From: Bombus terrestris
Lineage: Eukaryota > Arthropoda > Insecta > Hymenoptera > Apidae
Direction of reading: 5' to 3'
DNA length: 64,000 nt
Assembly: GCF_910591885.1 (NCBI RefSeq)
Contig: NC_063280.1
Coordinates: forward strand, 7,378,001 to 7,442,000
The notes below the pieces were generated by a model that was not told where the DNA came from, searched no databases, and saw nothing but the letters and a program-made list of their open reading frames with translations. Position 1 is the stretch's first letter. Each line of letters begins with the position of its first letter. This document shows positions 37,822 to 52,600 of this stretch, in pieces. The position numbers and the translations under genes were made by a program.

Positions 37822-40800
37822 ATGTTTTCGTCGCCGGCGTCAGTGGTGGGCGAGCCGTCAGGCTACGACTTTCAGAAAGAGGAGAACGCCGCTAAGTGGA
37901 AGGGGGTGTTTGTCAACTCCCTACGCAAGGTATACTTTCCGAATCATTTATTATAGAATTTATAATGATCCCTTGTGAGTTGGTCTCGCTTTTCGCGAGA
38001 TTTTGATGCCATCCCATGTCATTGATGTTAGTCCGATCGACATTCGTCGATTCTATTGTCATTGTCACTAATATGCCACTGTTTCATGCCCTTTTCAACT
38101 CTAACTGGGTTTGTTGCACTCTAACAACATAACAATAACAATAACAACATAATATATACGTCATAATCGACGTGAAATAAATTTCATGGAAATTAATAAT
38201 CATGTATTATCATACAGTGATCGGTAGCTTTCTTGAAAACTGTGTTTGCATCTGAATAAAGGATACCTTCTTCATATAATGAACAATTCATAGAATAATG
38301 ACAGAATGTTATGTTGCTTGTCCTCGCTGTTCATAAGAATAAACCCATGTGAATGAGAAATTTAATTTTCTTACTATTCTTGTTTCATACAATAAATATA
38401 TTAAAGTTTGCGGAATTTTAGCGGGAGCTTTTTTCACAATGGATAAAATAGGATAAATATTTACATATTGTATAACAAAAATATAAGTTGCAAACATAAA
38501 AAAGGCTGTTCTAAAATGCCACTGCTAATGAAATATTTTTTTTTATAAAAAATTCTATTCTTAGATCATTAATTATCAATTATGCTTCTTAAACAGTATA
38601 TGTGTAAGAATATTATATCTTTTACTTAAATAGAAATGTAGCTCATATTGATTATCAAATAGATGTTTAGTTTGTAAACAATATCCTTTGTCCGTGTCAA
38701 TGTATCATATATCATTTTGTATCCCATACATTTCGTTCGTTAATTTTTTCCCTTTTTTTTCCTTAAATAATAGTCTTCTCTGTTTAATGGAGGTTTTATG
38801 TAAAATAGGTACTAGAGCAAGTACATCCTAGTCTTGAAGCACGACAAGATGCCTTAGACTACGTTGAGAGCTTAATCTTAAGGCTGTTGGGAATGCTTTG
38901 TGGTCATCCTCCACCACACACACCTCAAGATGTGGAAGAAAGAGTAAGGCGTACTTTTCCTACTCCCATTGATAGATGGGCACTTAGAGATGCAAGAGAT
39001 GCCTTGGAAAAAGGAAAAAAGAAATCACCACTAGTTCTTCCAGTTGACAAAATTCATCAACTATTACAAAAAGTAATTAGGAAATTAAATTTAATATCTT
39101 ATTTTTATATGTTTATTCGCAGATAGTATAATCTTGTATTTTTACATTGACAGGAAGTATTACAACAAAAAATTGATTTACAAGTTAGTCTTTTTGTAGT
39201 AGGAGTTTTGGAATATATTTCAGCAGATATTTTGAAGGTTGGTAAAAGTTATTATCATTTATTTTTATCAATATTCTGTTTTGTATAACTCTTTTATATG
39301 TTATTCGTTAACACTAATTCCTGAAAATGTTTAAGACTATTTTCTTTTCAGCTAGCTGGAAACTATGTCAAGAATATACGTCATGTAGAGATATCTTGTG
39401 AAGATATAAGGGTTGCAATGTGTGCAGATATGGTAACATTTTTAAAAAGCACGATATTTGTGCTATGTTTGTATACTAAATGTATCAATAATCGCGAGAT
39501 GAATGTTGAGTAATTTAGTGATCTATTAATAGGTATTAATGGACTTATTTTATCAAGATGATTATGCAGAGGGTCCACAAAGTGGTTTAGGTGCAGTGGT
39601 TTCTCAGACTTATGAAGAATCTGTTCGAGATCTCATACACGACGAACGTCACTATTTACGTGATCTCCATATGATCATTAAGGTGAAATATCTTATTAGT
39701 CAGTGAAACGTAGTTGTTAATCCATGAAAAATGAAATTATCCCACTTTTCAAATAGGTTTTTCGGGAAGAAATCGCAAAATTAGCACAAGATAGAACTGA
39801 GATTGAAACCCTTTTCAGTAACATTATGGACATTTACGAAGTTACTGTAACGTTACTTGGTAGTTTAGAAGATATAATGGAAATTACTGAAGAGAAACAA
39901 ACACCTACTGTTGGGTCATGTTTTGAAGAACTGGCAGAAGCAGCAGAATTTGATGTTTATATAAAGTATGCAAAAAGAAATTACTGGTTTTAATAAGTAT
40001 AATTATATATATTTCTTTTGAATCATAAATGAGAATGTTCATATTAGGTATGCAAAAGACATTAATAGTCTAGCTAGTCGAGAAGTTTTAACAAATTTAT
40101 TATCAAGGCCTGAAGCTAATGCTGCGTTAAGAGCAGCAGGTCATGGTTTTAAGGAAGCTGTCAAATATTATTTGCCAAAACTTTTATTACAACCAATATG
40201 GCATTGTTTTTTGTACTTCCATTACATAAAGGTACATTTTAAATCATTTTATATTTACATATTATTGTACACATTATTCTAACAATTGAATAATATTTTG
40301 ATCATATTTCATCTAGGTATTACAAAAACGTACACCAAATATAGAAGATGGTGAAACATTGGAACAAGTACAAGGTCTTTTAAATCCACTGCAGATGGAA
40401 TTATTGCAATCTATGGCGAGTCTTCCAAAAAAAGATACAGGTCTGCGAATGCAGAGTAGAGCAAGGAGACAAGCTGCACTAGAGAAAACTAGTGAATTAC
40501 AAAAAACTGTTGATGGTTGGGATCAGAGAGACGTTGGACAATGTTGTAATGAATTTATACGTGGTATGAAAAAAATATACGTTATTATTTTATTACTTTT
40601 TACATAAGTTATATGAAAGTATATTTTCATTATTTTTTATGTATAGAGGATATGTTGTGGAAAGTAAGTAATGGAAGGAGGCTAACGGAACGAAGAGCTC
40701 TTCTTTTCGATGGTTTATTAGTTCTTTGTAAACCAAGTGGTGGCAAAAGAGTTAGTGTTACGGTTGCAGCGGTTGGTGTGGTGGGTCATCCACCTCATCA

Positions 40801-43800
40801 AGGCGAACTGCGTTTAAAAGAAAGATTTTTTATTAGAAAAGTTGATATTATCGACAAAGAGGATACTGAAGGTAAATTTTGAAAAGTAATAATCTTAATG
40901 TTAAATATTTGTATTGTATAACTAGATTACATGTAATTATTTTTGTAGAATTAAAAAATGCCTTTGAAATTGCACCAAGGGACCACCCTAATGTTATTCT
41001 TGTTGCCAAATCCGTCGAAGATAAAAATAGTTGGATGGCGGATCTTGTAATGTTGAATACAAAGAGTATGTTAGAAAGAACTTTGGACAGTATCCTTTTG
41101 GATGAAGAAAGGAAACATCCCTTAAGGTTACCTCCACCACATTTATATAAATTTGCCGAACAAGATAGCCCAGAAAATATTGTTTTGGAAGCGAGAGAAA
41201 ATGGAGGTGTTCCATTAATTAAGGGTGCAACTTTGGTTAAATTGGTAGAAAGATTAACTTATCATATATATGCTGATCCAGCTTTTGTACGAACATTCCT
41301 TACTACTTATAGGTATGTGGATTCATACCTTTGGGATTTGTATATGTATAAAAATGAATTCTTTAACAAATAAATTGTGTTCCTTTTTTGTAGGAGTTTT
41401 TGCTCACCTCAAGAACTGTTGACATTGTTAATCGAAAGATTCGACATACCAGATCCTTCTTTAGTTTACGGTGAGGAAGAAAAATCTTCTGGTTGTAAAA
41501 CAACTGCTAGGGAAGATTGGAAAAGATATAGAAAAGAATTTTGTCAACCCGTTCAATTTAGAGTTTTAAATGTTTTAAGACATTGGGTTAGTAATATTTA
41601 AATATATTTACTCTCAATTATTGTATTACATTTTTTAAGTGATCATAATATTTTCTTGAATGCCTCCCACACTAGGTTGATCATCATTTTTATGATTTTG
41701 AACGCGATAGAAATCTGTTGGAAAGATTGCAGTTGTTTTTAGACACAGTAAGTGGAAAATCAATGAGAAAATGGGTGGATTCAGTAATAAAAATTGTGCA
41801 AAGGAAATGCGAACCTTCAGAACAACGACCTATTACATTTAGCTTCGAACGATCTCCACCACCTATTGAGTGGCACCTAAAAGTTCCTGAAGAAGAATGG
41901 GGAATATTAACGGTAATACATTAACAATGTAAAACGGATAATACGGTAACATAATCATAACTAATATGTTATTTGTATTATGTAGACAAGTAAATTATTT
42001 TCAAATAATTACAGTTACATCCAATTGAATTAGCAAGGCAATTAACTCTGCTGGAGTTCGAATTGTACAGAACTGTAAAGCCTTCAGAATTAGTTGGATC
42101 AGTATGGACTAAGAAAGATAAAGAAAAGACATCACCAAATTTACTGAAAATGATAAAGCACACAACAAATGTAAGTTACCTACATTATGTTCTATATTAG
42201 TTTTTATTTTGTATGAATTTTTTGAATTTAACAAATTAAATCACTTCTTTACTCTGTAGTTTACACGGTGGCTTGAAAAAACCATAGTAGAAGCTGAAAA
42301 TTTAGAGGAGAGAGTTGCAATTGTATCACGAACAATTGAAATTATGATGGTGCTTCAAGATCTTAATAACTTTAATGGCGTATTAGCAATTGTTAGCGCA
42401 ATGGGATCTGCGTCCGTTTTTAGGTTAAAATTTACATTTCAAGTATGTCCTTTTGTTATTTAATGTTATCGATTTTAACTTGAACCAAACAGAGTATATA
42501 TTTTATTGTATTTACAGCAAATACCAGCACGACTGGAAAAGGCTCTAGAAGAAGCAAGAGAACTAAACAACGGTCATTTCCGGAAGTATCAAGAAAAATT
42601 GCGATCCATTAATCCACCTTGTGTACCATTTTTTGGTAAATAATAAAGAATAAAATATTAATGATTTAAATTATTAAATCAATTTTTATTAATATATATT
42701 CTTTTCATAGGCATGTACCTGACCAACATCCTACACATTGAAGAAGGGAATCCGGATTATCTGCGAGGAAGTCCAGAACTTATAAACTTTAGCAAACGAC
42801 GGAAAGTGGCGGAGATAACCGGAGAAATTCAGCAGTACCAAAATCAACCTTATTGCCTTTCAGTGGAACCTAGGATAAGACATTTCATTGAAAATTTATC
42901 ACCATTTGATCCTAATATGAAAGAGGCCGATATAAGCAATTATTTGTACAATAAAAGCCTAGAAGTAGAACCCAGAGGGTGTAGACAACCACCTAGAGTC
43001 GTAAGTGAATGGAAATTATATAACACACGTATAATAACACTGTTTATACTAGTTATTATTGTTCTTGTAGTCTCGTAAATGGCCGGACTTAAATTTAAAA
43101 TCGCCGGGAATTAAAGCTAGAAGTTTGAGCGGCAAATTACCAGCTCCATTGCAAGCTGTAGCCTCCAGTGTAAGATTACACGATCCTCCTTCGGAGGCTC
43201 CGCCTCCAGAATTACCAGAAACCCCTCCGCATGCTTCACATATTACAGTTTCTCACATAGGGGACCACACTGTCTTTGCACCTGTTTTACTAGGAGGTTT
43301 GTAGTCCAGAATATTGAATGTTAGCATGTGCTTATCAGTCGCTTTTTACAATTCTTATTCATTCTACAGAAACAAGAATCGTTCTTATTTTGTTGCATAG
43401 TATGCTTGGATAGGTAGTAGATGTACTTTACTGTTAATACAGGTACAGCTCAACCTCCAGGTTCACCAGGTCCTCTTAGCATGTCAGGACTTTCGATCAG
43501 CTCTCCGGGTAGCAGCCCGCAACTAGGATCACCTGGTCATTTGCCTATCCCACATCATCAACCGCAAAATAGTCACTTTGGCTTTAATTCTGGTACGATT
43601 GGTGTAATGGGAGCCTTGACCGGTATACCATCGTCGGGTGGAAGTCCTGGTGCTGCGATACCACCTCCTCCGTCTCCTAGCCATGTACCTCCCTGTCAAC
43701 CTCCGCCCCCTTTGCCACCAAGATCTCATAGGAAACGAGAGAGTTCCATAAGCGAGTCGCCGCAACAGGTAAATTGTCAAAAAAGATTTGAGTTATTTTT

Positions 43801-44308
43801 TCTTTAAATTTCGTAGTTTATAATATCGTGTGATTTATATTATTTATCACAGGCCAGACAAGCTCCAAATGCGCCCATACTTCCTCCACGGGATGGTACG
43901 TCTCCACCACCATTGCCACCACGAAGAGATTTGCCTCCGGTGACGTTACCGCCTCGCCTTCCTACAACGTTGAATGCGAACTGTTCAGCGCTACTCGCAA
44001 GGCGGAATTCCACGTTGGAGAACACATGTTCGAATGTTGTTCATACAAGAAGACACATGTCTTTCAATGGGCCCAGTCCTACGAAACTTCCACCTACGCA
44101 ACCTAATGGTAAAAATATTAATATCAGAAAGTTTATCATAATTGTGTATTCTCGTGTCACATCTACAATGCTTTTGTCCAATTGTTTATCAATCCATTTG
44201 TTGCAATCTATTTTAGGATCGGTAACTCCAAGGCTACCACCAAAACCGATGCCGGGACGTCCACCAACCACCATGTTTAATTTCAATGCTCCTCCTGGAT
44301 CTAGTTAA
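37822..44308 (+). CDS. Sos: Son of sevenless, Ras/Rac guanine nucleotide exchange factor
   Basis: Spliced product of about 1330 residues, matching the size of human SOS1. Coding exons: 37822-37929, 38809-39072, 39154-39237, 39352-39432, 39533-39682, 39757-39965, 40048-40231, 40317-40563, 40647-40871, 40949-41312, 41394-41586, 41676-41912, 42015-42170, 42260-42442, 42518-42635, 42711-43000, 43071-43296, 43443-43768, 43853-44108, 44217-44308. Domains: histone fold (~1-185), Dbl-homology (~197-385), PH (~443-555), REM (~590-740), Cdc25 Ras-GEF (~780-1025, with P-S-E-L-V-G-S-V-W and N-N-F-N-G-V). A Pro-rich tail carries P-P-L-P-P-R and L-P-P-R-L-P sites for Drk/Grb2 SH3 domains. It acts at the membrane downstream of receptor tyrosine kinases to load Ras with GTP. 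The start M-F-S matches the Drosophila N-terminus. No truncation or missing motif was seen. Confidence 0.97.
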
Positions 44309-46628
44309 GTGTTACATCTTCCTACCTCTTACCTAAATTAAAATGCATCATTTGGAAATCGAGATTTAGTCCACTCAGAAGGATTAGTCGAGTCGGATGT
44401 TTTGCTTGTTCGGTATGTTTCACAATGTAAAGTTCATGCTGTTTACGTAACATTTTCACAGGAAACTTCATAGGAGCACAAGATTTATTCAATTTATCTG
44501 TATTAATGTATCTACCGGGATTTCTTAGCCAGATACTTGAAACATAGTCGGTAAATGCATTAATACAAGACAAAGAAATTCAACGAAAATTTTCTTGCGA
44601 CACGGCCCATACGTGATGAGATGCTGTTACATTCCTTTTTACGATTTGTCTTTTTAATACGTGTGACGCTATTTTTATTGAAAGTTTATTTTTCGAGAGA
44701 ATATAGAATGTTTTATCGCATATAGTATATTTTTAGAGGTTTTTTTACCAAGTGAATATATATAATCAGTAAATGTAAGGCTTTATATCCTGAATATCCT
44801 ATTGAATGAACTCAGTTGAAGCTATTTATCCTTGAGAGATACCCAAAGAAATGAAATTTGTACAGCTCGCCTAATTAAAAGAAGTGTATCAACCTCTGTT
44901 ATTCGAATTTACAGAATATTTTTATAAATAAACGAAATGGAATTTCTTTGATAACTTTGCATATCTGGGTCTCGTATAGTAGCATAACGCATGTTAGTTT
45001 TAATACACATATAGATAAAAATAAGCGAAGGAAAGCCAAAATTATTTCTGCAATAATGTAGCAGCAGGAATTTTATTAAATAAAAACATTTTGTCTAACA
45101 CTCAAGTTTGTGAATCACGTATACGCGCGCGCATACATACACATACACATATACATTGTATTAGAAAAAGTACTATGCTGCAAAGAGCATAAAAATGTAC
45201 AAGATTTTTGCTACGAGATTCCCTTAAAAAAGAAAAAAAAAAAATAATCAACGTAACTTTAGCACAAAAGCAATAATATTACAAGAGTATATGTTACTGT
45301 AGGACGGATTGCTACAAATGATTTTACCTGCAAACGATTTAGGATAAAAGAAAAACAATTAAGGAAACATGGAGATTCTGTCTCTATTTCAAAAATTTCA
45401 CATGAATTATATTTTTATGATTTGTTATTTAGGACACATATAACACATGGCATATGTTTCGAAACGATGTGTGTAGATCATTTTATAAATAAGATAAATA
45501 CCGCTTTTACAGACTATTAGGAATGTAGGGTACATTTCATCGCAGCCGTTTATCGGAACTATGGCTAATGAATTTTGAGTTAATGCGTCCATCAGATCCG
45601 AGGAGATCTGACTGAATGGACTATGTATCGATTTCGGTTGTCCGAACGGTCTCCTTTTCTTTAAAACAAGAAAAAAAGCAAAAATGATCCCTATCTATCC
45701 CTCAACACAACTGTGATACACTTTTAGATTTTAAAAAGGACGCAGAAGACGCAAGAAAGTGCAGTATGGATTGAATCATAGGCCAATAAGCATAGAATTA
45801 TACATATAAGTCGAGAATCAATAGCAAAAAGAAAGAAGTAAATATGTACATGTATATTATTATAAATATATTCTATAGTAATTATTGTAATAATGTTAAG
45901 CGTAAGACGGAGAATGAAATATTGAAATTATATACAATAAAGAGTATATTGTGTAGATCTTGAGAGAATTTTTTTACTTTTCCGTGTTTTCAGAAATTTT
46001 AGGAACTAAACGATAGTAGCGTCCTTACTATAGAAACACAAACGTGACACTATTCAATTCGATCATCATGTCGCTTTTTTATATGGTACAAGTATACAAA
46101 TATGTTTTATAAATTTTTTAAAAATGCTTATCACCGGTGACTGGTGATTATGATTTAAGACTATTTTGATGAAATATAATTTTAGAAAATAGAGTATCTG
46201 GTTTAAATATTCTAAAAGAGGTAATTCTGTGTAAGTTAATACTGATAGTATTTATGCTAAAAATCACACATATGTTATTGATCTCGCGATCAAATGTTAA
46301 AAATTTATTAAATAAATTTTCGATGAATCTTTAAAAAGTGTCGATATACTTTTGGCATTTGTATATTATGTCATCACATGTTGGTTTGATTGTTTCTCGT
46401 AAATACTCGTGTTTGCGTATTTTACACGATTTTCTAAAATATCACAATTACCATTTCATTTGTTTGTACTTGATATCTCGATATTTACTTATGTAGAACT
46501 TCGCTCAAGTATAATTTACGCAACGATAAAATTAGATAATTTTGATACAGATGAGAGTGGTATTTTTAAAATGTTCTTAAATACAGATGTACTCCTCGAG
46601 GAGAAAATATGATTGACACTTTTCAACA
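44309..46628. other. Long Sos 3' UTR and convergent intergenic gap
   Basis: AT-rich sequence without a gene, up to the anoctamin stop codon on the other strand. It includes a CA/TA-rich simple stretch at about 45,120-45,165 and several AATAAA-type hexamers. The two convergent genes probably have UTRs ending near each other here. Confidence 0.6.
45936..45941 (+). terminator. Candidate poly(A) signal of Sos
   Basis: AATAAA followed by a G/T-containing stretch (agagtatattgtgtag). It is the last good hexamer before the composition changes and would give a 3' UTR of about 1.65 kb. Upstream AATAAA motifs (for example near 44,927 and 45,079) could serve as alternative sites. Confidence 0.4.
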
Positions 46629-49600
46629 TCATGTCACTTCCCATACGGTTGAACCATCACTGTTTCTGTTATGCCTGGAAGTTACGTCGACGTGGGCATC
46701 TAAGCCGTCGCTCAATTTGCTGAAACGTCTTGCCCAGCTACCTCTACCACCGCCTGCAGCTCTTCCTCCAATACTACCTGCTTCTCTAAGCACCGATAAA
46801 ATATCATCTTCGTCTTCTCTGCCCTTTATACCTTTCTCATACTTGGCTTCTTGAGCTAATAAACGCTCTCGTTGCAATTGAGTCGCTAAAGAACGAGGTA
46901 CAGCCGGTATCACATAACTCATAATGCCAGTTAGGGCGAAAACCTAATTAAAATTTCAATTTTTATATTTTACTAATAGCTTTTTAAAGTGTGAATTTTA
47001 TAGGTAAGATGTATGGAAGGCTATAGTGGTGTCATAACCAGTCATATAGAAGATAAAGTACAGTGAAACTTACGATATGTTCAAAAACAACGACAAAGGC
47101 CAAACGGGCTGCGAAAACATGCCAATATTGCGGGCTGAGTCCGTATGGATCGTTTGAATGATCCGGTCCATTTCTGTAACCTCTATACTGACAAGTTACC
47201 GGATGTTTTTTATCCATATCACTTTTCATGTCATCTCTATAATCTGATGTGTTGAATTCCGATAGAGAACTGTCGATATAACCCACTAGATCCTCCGTGG
47301 GAGAGTAAACGATAGCATAAACGCTACGGGGGATAAAATCTGACGTGTATGCGATGACGAACGCCTATGTATGATACAAGCAAATTGTTGTTAGACTTTG
47401 TAATATAATTTGCAAGTTTGAATCGTGAACTTTTATTATTACGTATACGTACGTTCGACACTACAGCAACGTAAGTTACTCCACGTAGTATACCATACCA
47501 AGCTCCTATATCTTCCACTCTCTCTGCTAATGGTCTTCTCGCCTCTCTTACCATTTTGTATGCGTCAAGCCGTATCTCAGCTATATTGTTTAATAACGCG
47601 AACAATGGTGCTAATGGGAATGCAGCGACGAACAAGGTCACGAATCCGTACTGTAAAACTATAAAACAAGTACATGAAGAAGATAATTGACAATTATATT
47701 TTAAATTAATTAAATTTTTACTTATGATTATGTTAATTTAAATATACTTACTCATTTCCAAATATTCGTCAAAGAGCGCTAGTCTTCCGGGATCCTGCAA
47801 CTGATAATCCTTTTCCCAATAAGTATACGGTCTGCCGTGATCTTTCGTAGCCGCAACGTGGTTTCTTTTACGCCACCAATTCCACAGTTTTGGTGACAGT
47901 ATCTCGACAAAATTATTGAAGCACTGCTTGCCCACCATTATAATGGCGAGCTGTATACAAACTTCCGACAGACATCCAGCTGGATCGCACACGTCCGTTT
48001 TTATACGAAAGAATTCAGAAGATCGTGCGTCTGCGTCTCCGGGATGAACAAAAAACCTACCCTGTAAATCGCCACTCTTCAATAAATTTGTTTCACTTCA
48101 TACGTGCAGCAAATAGAATGTTACCAACTTTAAAGAAGGCTATATAGATGAGAGATGAATAAAAATTGACAAACTCGAAGAGAAATATCTTGAATGTGAA
48201 ACTGGATTCGTACTCAGTCTGCGTTCTGGGATTCTCCATGTTCACCATCCATCGCGCTAAACGATGATACACTCGTGTAAGAATCATGATTATAATTAAA
48301 TTAATTAAAGCGGCAGTCATGGAGGTAAAAATTTTCGCGTGCTTCTTTAAAAATGGACCTCCACCGCCATAAAATACGGCTACCAGCGATATTCGAGAAA
48401 TAATGGTTCCCAGAACAGCACCCAAAACAACACATATCTGAATACAAATTTACCAATAAAATTTAGCATCAACAAAACAAATTTATTTGATTGAATGTGA
48501 CGAGAATTCTTTTAATTACCATAAAAAATACCATGGAACTGGTGGCACAAGAACGTACAGCCTTAGACCATACTGGTAGGTAAGGTTCTCTTTCCCTGGT
48601 CACAGGATTTATTCGAAATGTTTTCACTGTAGTTTCAAACTCAGGTCGAGGTTCTTCGTCACTTTCAACGTTCTGGAGATCCCATTCCCAAATTATTACA
48701 GCTTGCCTTCGTTTCCATAACTCAAGAAATGTCGTGGCTGAAAGATGGAACGAGAAGATAGGAAATATGCGTCAAAACATTAAATTATGTCTATAGCATA
48801 CCCCAAAACGACATGAAGATGGCAAAGAAGACAGTGGCAGGGTTGTCGAACAAGTAACTTAGTTTTGAGAATATGCAAGACTCGCCGAGCTTTTGATAAG
48901 TACATGCTTTATCGCAGAGAGGGCATAATGTAATATTTCCTAGAAAAGTTATTTAGTAAAGCGGAAGAACGGAAAAAATAAAATAAAAATTGTATGAAAC
49001 AAAAATACCTGCTATATTATAATCACATATTTCTTTACTGGGTATATTATCAGGTCCATCCATGCTTCCTACACCATACATAAAGCACAAAAGGCCAACA
49101 ATCGCTGGAGCGTATAAACATTTTGTGTAAAATCCTAGCCATGCAAAGTAAAGAGCCACTTTTTCACCGAAATATCGTCTAATCAACCAGAGGGGTTGCC
49201 TTTTGTACCTAAAAATACAGAATTAAATGTTTATTTAAAAAAAGGTGAAAGTGCTAGTGAAATTACCATTGCGAAGGTCTAGCCCATATCAAGTACAGTA
49301 AATATCTGTCGAGAATTTCGCCATTGAATCCAGGTCTATTATACGGGCCCTCGTGCAGAGAAAAGCAGTCGAGATAAGTGCCATCCGCCAAAAGTCGACG
49401 AATACCTGCTTTCTCGTGATTTTCGTCGTACCGTGCCCTCGATAATATTTGCATTACTATCAAAGACCTTTGTGCAGGTGTATAAGCTGTATCTCTATCC
49501 TTTACTACGAATCTATAAAAAGGAAACAAAAATATCGAATAATTAACTCATAACATATGATAATATATAATATAATCAGCTTATACATTTTTAATTTATT

Positions 49601-52600
49601 TTGTCTTATACAGTTAAATACGTACTTCTCTTCTCGATCGCCAGAATCAATGCTGTTATAAAAGCTAGGCTCTTCCGGATACTTCTTCGTATCCCAAGTA
49701 TGTATCTTTCTTACCCATTGTATCCATTTCTCCCAAAATTTCGGGCTTTCTTTCACGTCTTCGTTACTTTGCTAATAACAAAATAACATAAATTAATAAT
49801 AAAATGAAGGATTATTCTATGTTGAATTTACTTACTAAATACTACAATGTTAGTTAGAAGCAGGAACACCGAACACGTATACTTTTCATTGTGAGAAATT
49901 TCATGAACCTACCCAAGCCTTAACAGAAATAGTAATGAACCTTTTGGTGGGTAATTTCAAGTTCATCACTTCAGCGTATTGAACTTTAATCTTCCATGGA
50001 ATGTGCAACTTCAAGAAGTAAGTTTTCCCGTCGAAGGAGTTTTCTTTTGGTTCCAGTTCCAACTGCAAACCCTCTTTTAATAGATTCTGTTGGAAAACGC
50101 GTCTTTGTTCTTTTCGACGTGCTTCTAATTCCGTCATCACTCCAGTGTACTCCTCCTGATACACTAACACCATATCAATGCGTCTACGACCATCTCTGCA
50201 AATATATAGTATACGATATTGTATATTATTTAATAAGTTATAATGCAAATAATAATTGGCTCATTGACCACTTCTTCAGATCAATAATGATTTTATATGA
50301 CGACTGATTTACTCACGCTCCGTCAATAATATAAACATACAGAACACTGATCCATTCTAGCGATTGTCGGTAAATGTGTCGAGACACGTTGAATACAATC
50401 AATTAAAAAAAAGTAATTAATTGTACTAAATAATTCAGAACATTCATAAAGCAGATATAGAAAAAAGAGGGAATGTATTAAAATTTTAGGGTAATTTTTC
50501 GAGATCATTCCAAGATTATTGCAAGGCTATTTCAAAGTCAATTCAAAAACATTTAAAAGTCAGCCAGTGTCATTCCAAGATCTTTTCAAATTCATTTCAG
50601 ATTAATTACCATTCAGTATTGGCTCAGGGTTACAAGTCATTATTTCAAAGTTATTTCAAAGTCGTTCAAGATTATCTGAAAATCCGATTTATTTGACAAG
50701 GTAATTGAAAAATAATAGGGCTTATTTAGGAAATATACATACTGAATAATTTACAGGGTGTCTTTCGGGATGACCTAATAGGAAAGCAAACAGCACGACC
50801 ATAACGAAACCGAGTCTAAAATTAAACCCGACATGAACGGAAGAAGTCACGACTGACGTAAAGTTATTATGGGATAAAATCGCAATATGTAATATGCTGG
50901 CAGGGGCCACGCGATGAGAAAATTAATTATGTAAACGTTCTTTTTTTATGTGCTCTGGGTTTTGTAACATTGCACACTGGCTAATTATACGAACGTTCTT
51001 GATGAACTGACTCTCTATGGATTATTTTTGCCCACTATGCGTGATTAATATCTACATGAACAAGGAATTCTTTACAATTTGTTGTTCATTTTTCTTACAT
51101 TATTCAAAACAGTAAAGTACCGGAATAAAAGATAGAACAATGTACAATACATTCTACTCTGTACGTACTAAAATTTTTGCAATATAGGTACTGTCTGTTT
51201 AAAAATGTGATTAATACATTTAATATATTTTGGAAAAGAAGTTAACACACCGGAAGTAAAGTGTTTCGGGATCCACTTCCCCCTCTGAGGATGAATCCTT
51301 TTGCAATAAAGAATTTCTCGGTATATCTTCAGTAAATATTGGCGTTTCCAATAAGGGTGGAGTGTCTTCCGGTGTCGCTGGTATTGTAAGCTTGGGACCT
51401 ATGAAGAATAAAAATATGTTCGAATTAATTTGAGGCTTCAAACTCTAAAGTTAAAATCATCATACTAATATCATTATTAACTAATATAGTTACTCAAAGT
51501 CTTTGAATAGATCGATAAATAATTGACTACGTATGTATAAAACAAACTCTGTGCTAATACTAGAGCGGTCAATTAGCTGCGCTTCTTTAATGTATTTCTT
51601 CGTATTATTCTTTTGGAGTAAATATACTCATTTGATTTATATGTATAATATGTCATTATGTATCCTAGGAATAATGCCTTGAATCTTTTAATAAGCATTT
51701 AATTGTACTGTATCTCATTATTTGTTTGGAAAGGAATATGAAAAAATTAGAAATTCGTGTTTTTTAATGTCACTACTGGGAACAGAACTTCAAAGCACAA
51801 TATTTTTTCTCAAAATACTATATTTTCTTCGTTGCTTCTATCATTTTGAAGTTCTGCTTCCAGTAGTGACGTAAAGGTACACGAATTTCTAATTTTTTGA
51901 TATCCCTTTCCAAACAAATAATCAGATAGAGTACAAGAAATTAATCGAATTAAATGTCATCAAAGATTTCAAAGCATCATTCAGGAGCTAATGAATGACA
52001 CATTATACATATGAATCAAATGAGTATATTCATTCTAAAAGAATAATACAAACATTCTTCTGTATTCAATATTCATATTAAAAAACATAGAAATTTATGG
52101 ACTACCCTAGTAGCTTCCTATTGACCGTACTTATATATGTAAATAGGCTACTCAGCACCTGTTGCGTGAAATTGTATTCTGTTACTATGTCTTTAGTGAA
52201 TTGATTATACATACGACGAACTATGCAAAACCCATTGACCTTGAAGGTCCACATAGGAGAAGAAACGTATAAAGTCATGTATCTTGTACGAACATTAAAG
52301 TACCATTACAAAATATGAGGTATCATTACCGTTATCAAAAGTTTCACATTTTGTAAAAGAAGGAGGATAATAACGGAAGACACGTATTGGCTCGACAATG
52401 GTTCGATAGTTATAGAGTTTTTACGGTTCCGCTGAAGTTATAGTCTCATTATTAATATCCATTATTCGTGTCACGCTGACATTCATATGCATATTGATCG
52501 TAGTTTATTGACTTAGGCCTATTTCAACCATTGCAAGGCTAACGTGCCATTACGAATACTCACGCTATATACGTATGGTATACATATCTCGATTATTCAA

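Noticed and set aside
43529..44025. Minus-strand Arg/Gly-rich frames across the Sos tail
   Set aside because: They are antisense shadows of the Pro-rich coding exons.
48125..48128. Consensus donor g|gtaac as the end of anoctamin exon 10
   Set aside because: It leads to a stop codon right after the junction. The donor 4 nt upstream restores the family's F-F-K-G-R motif. Kept only as an alternative-splicing finding.
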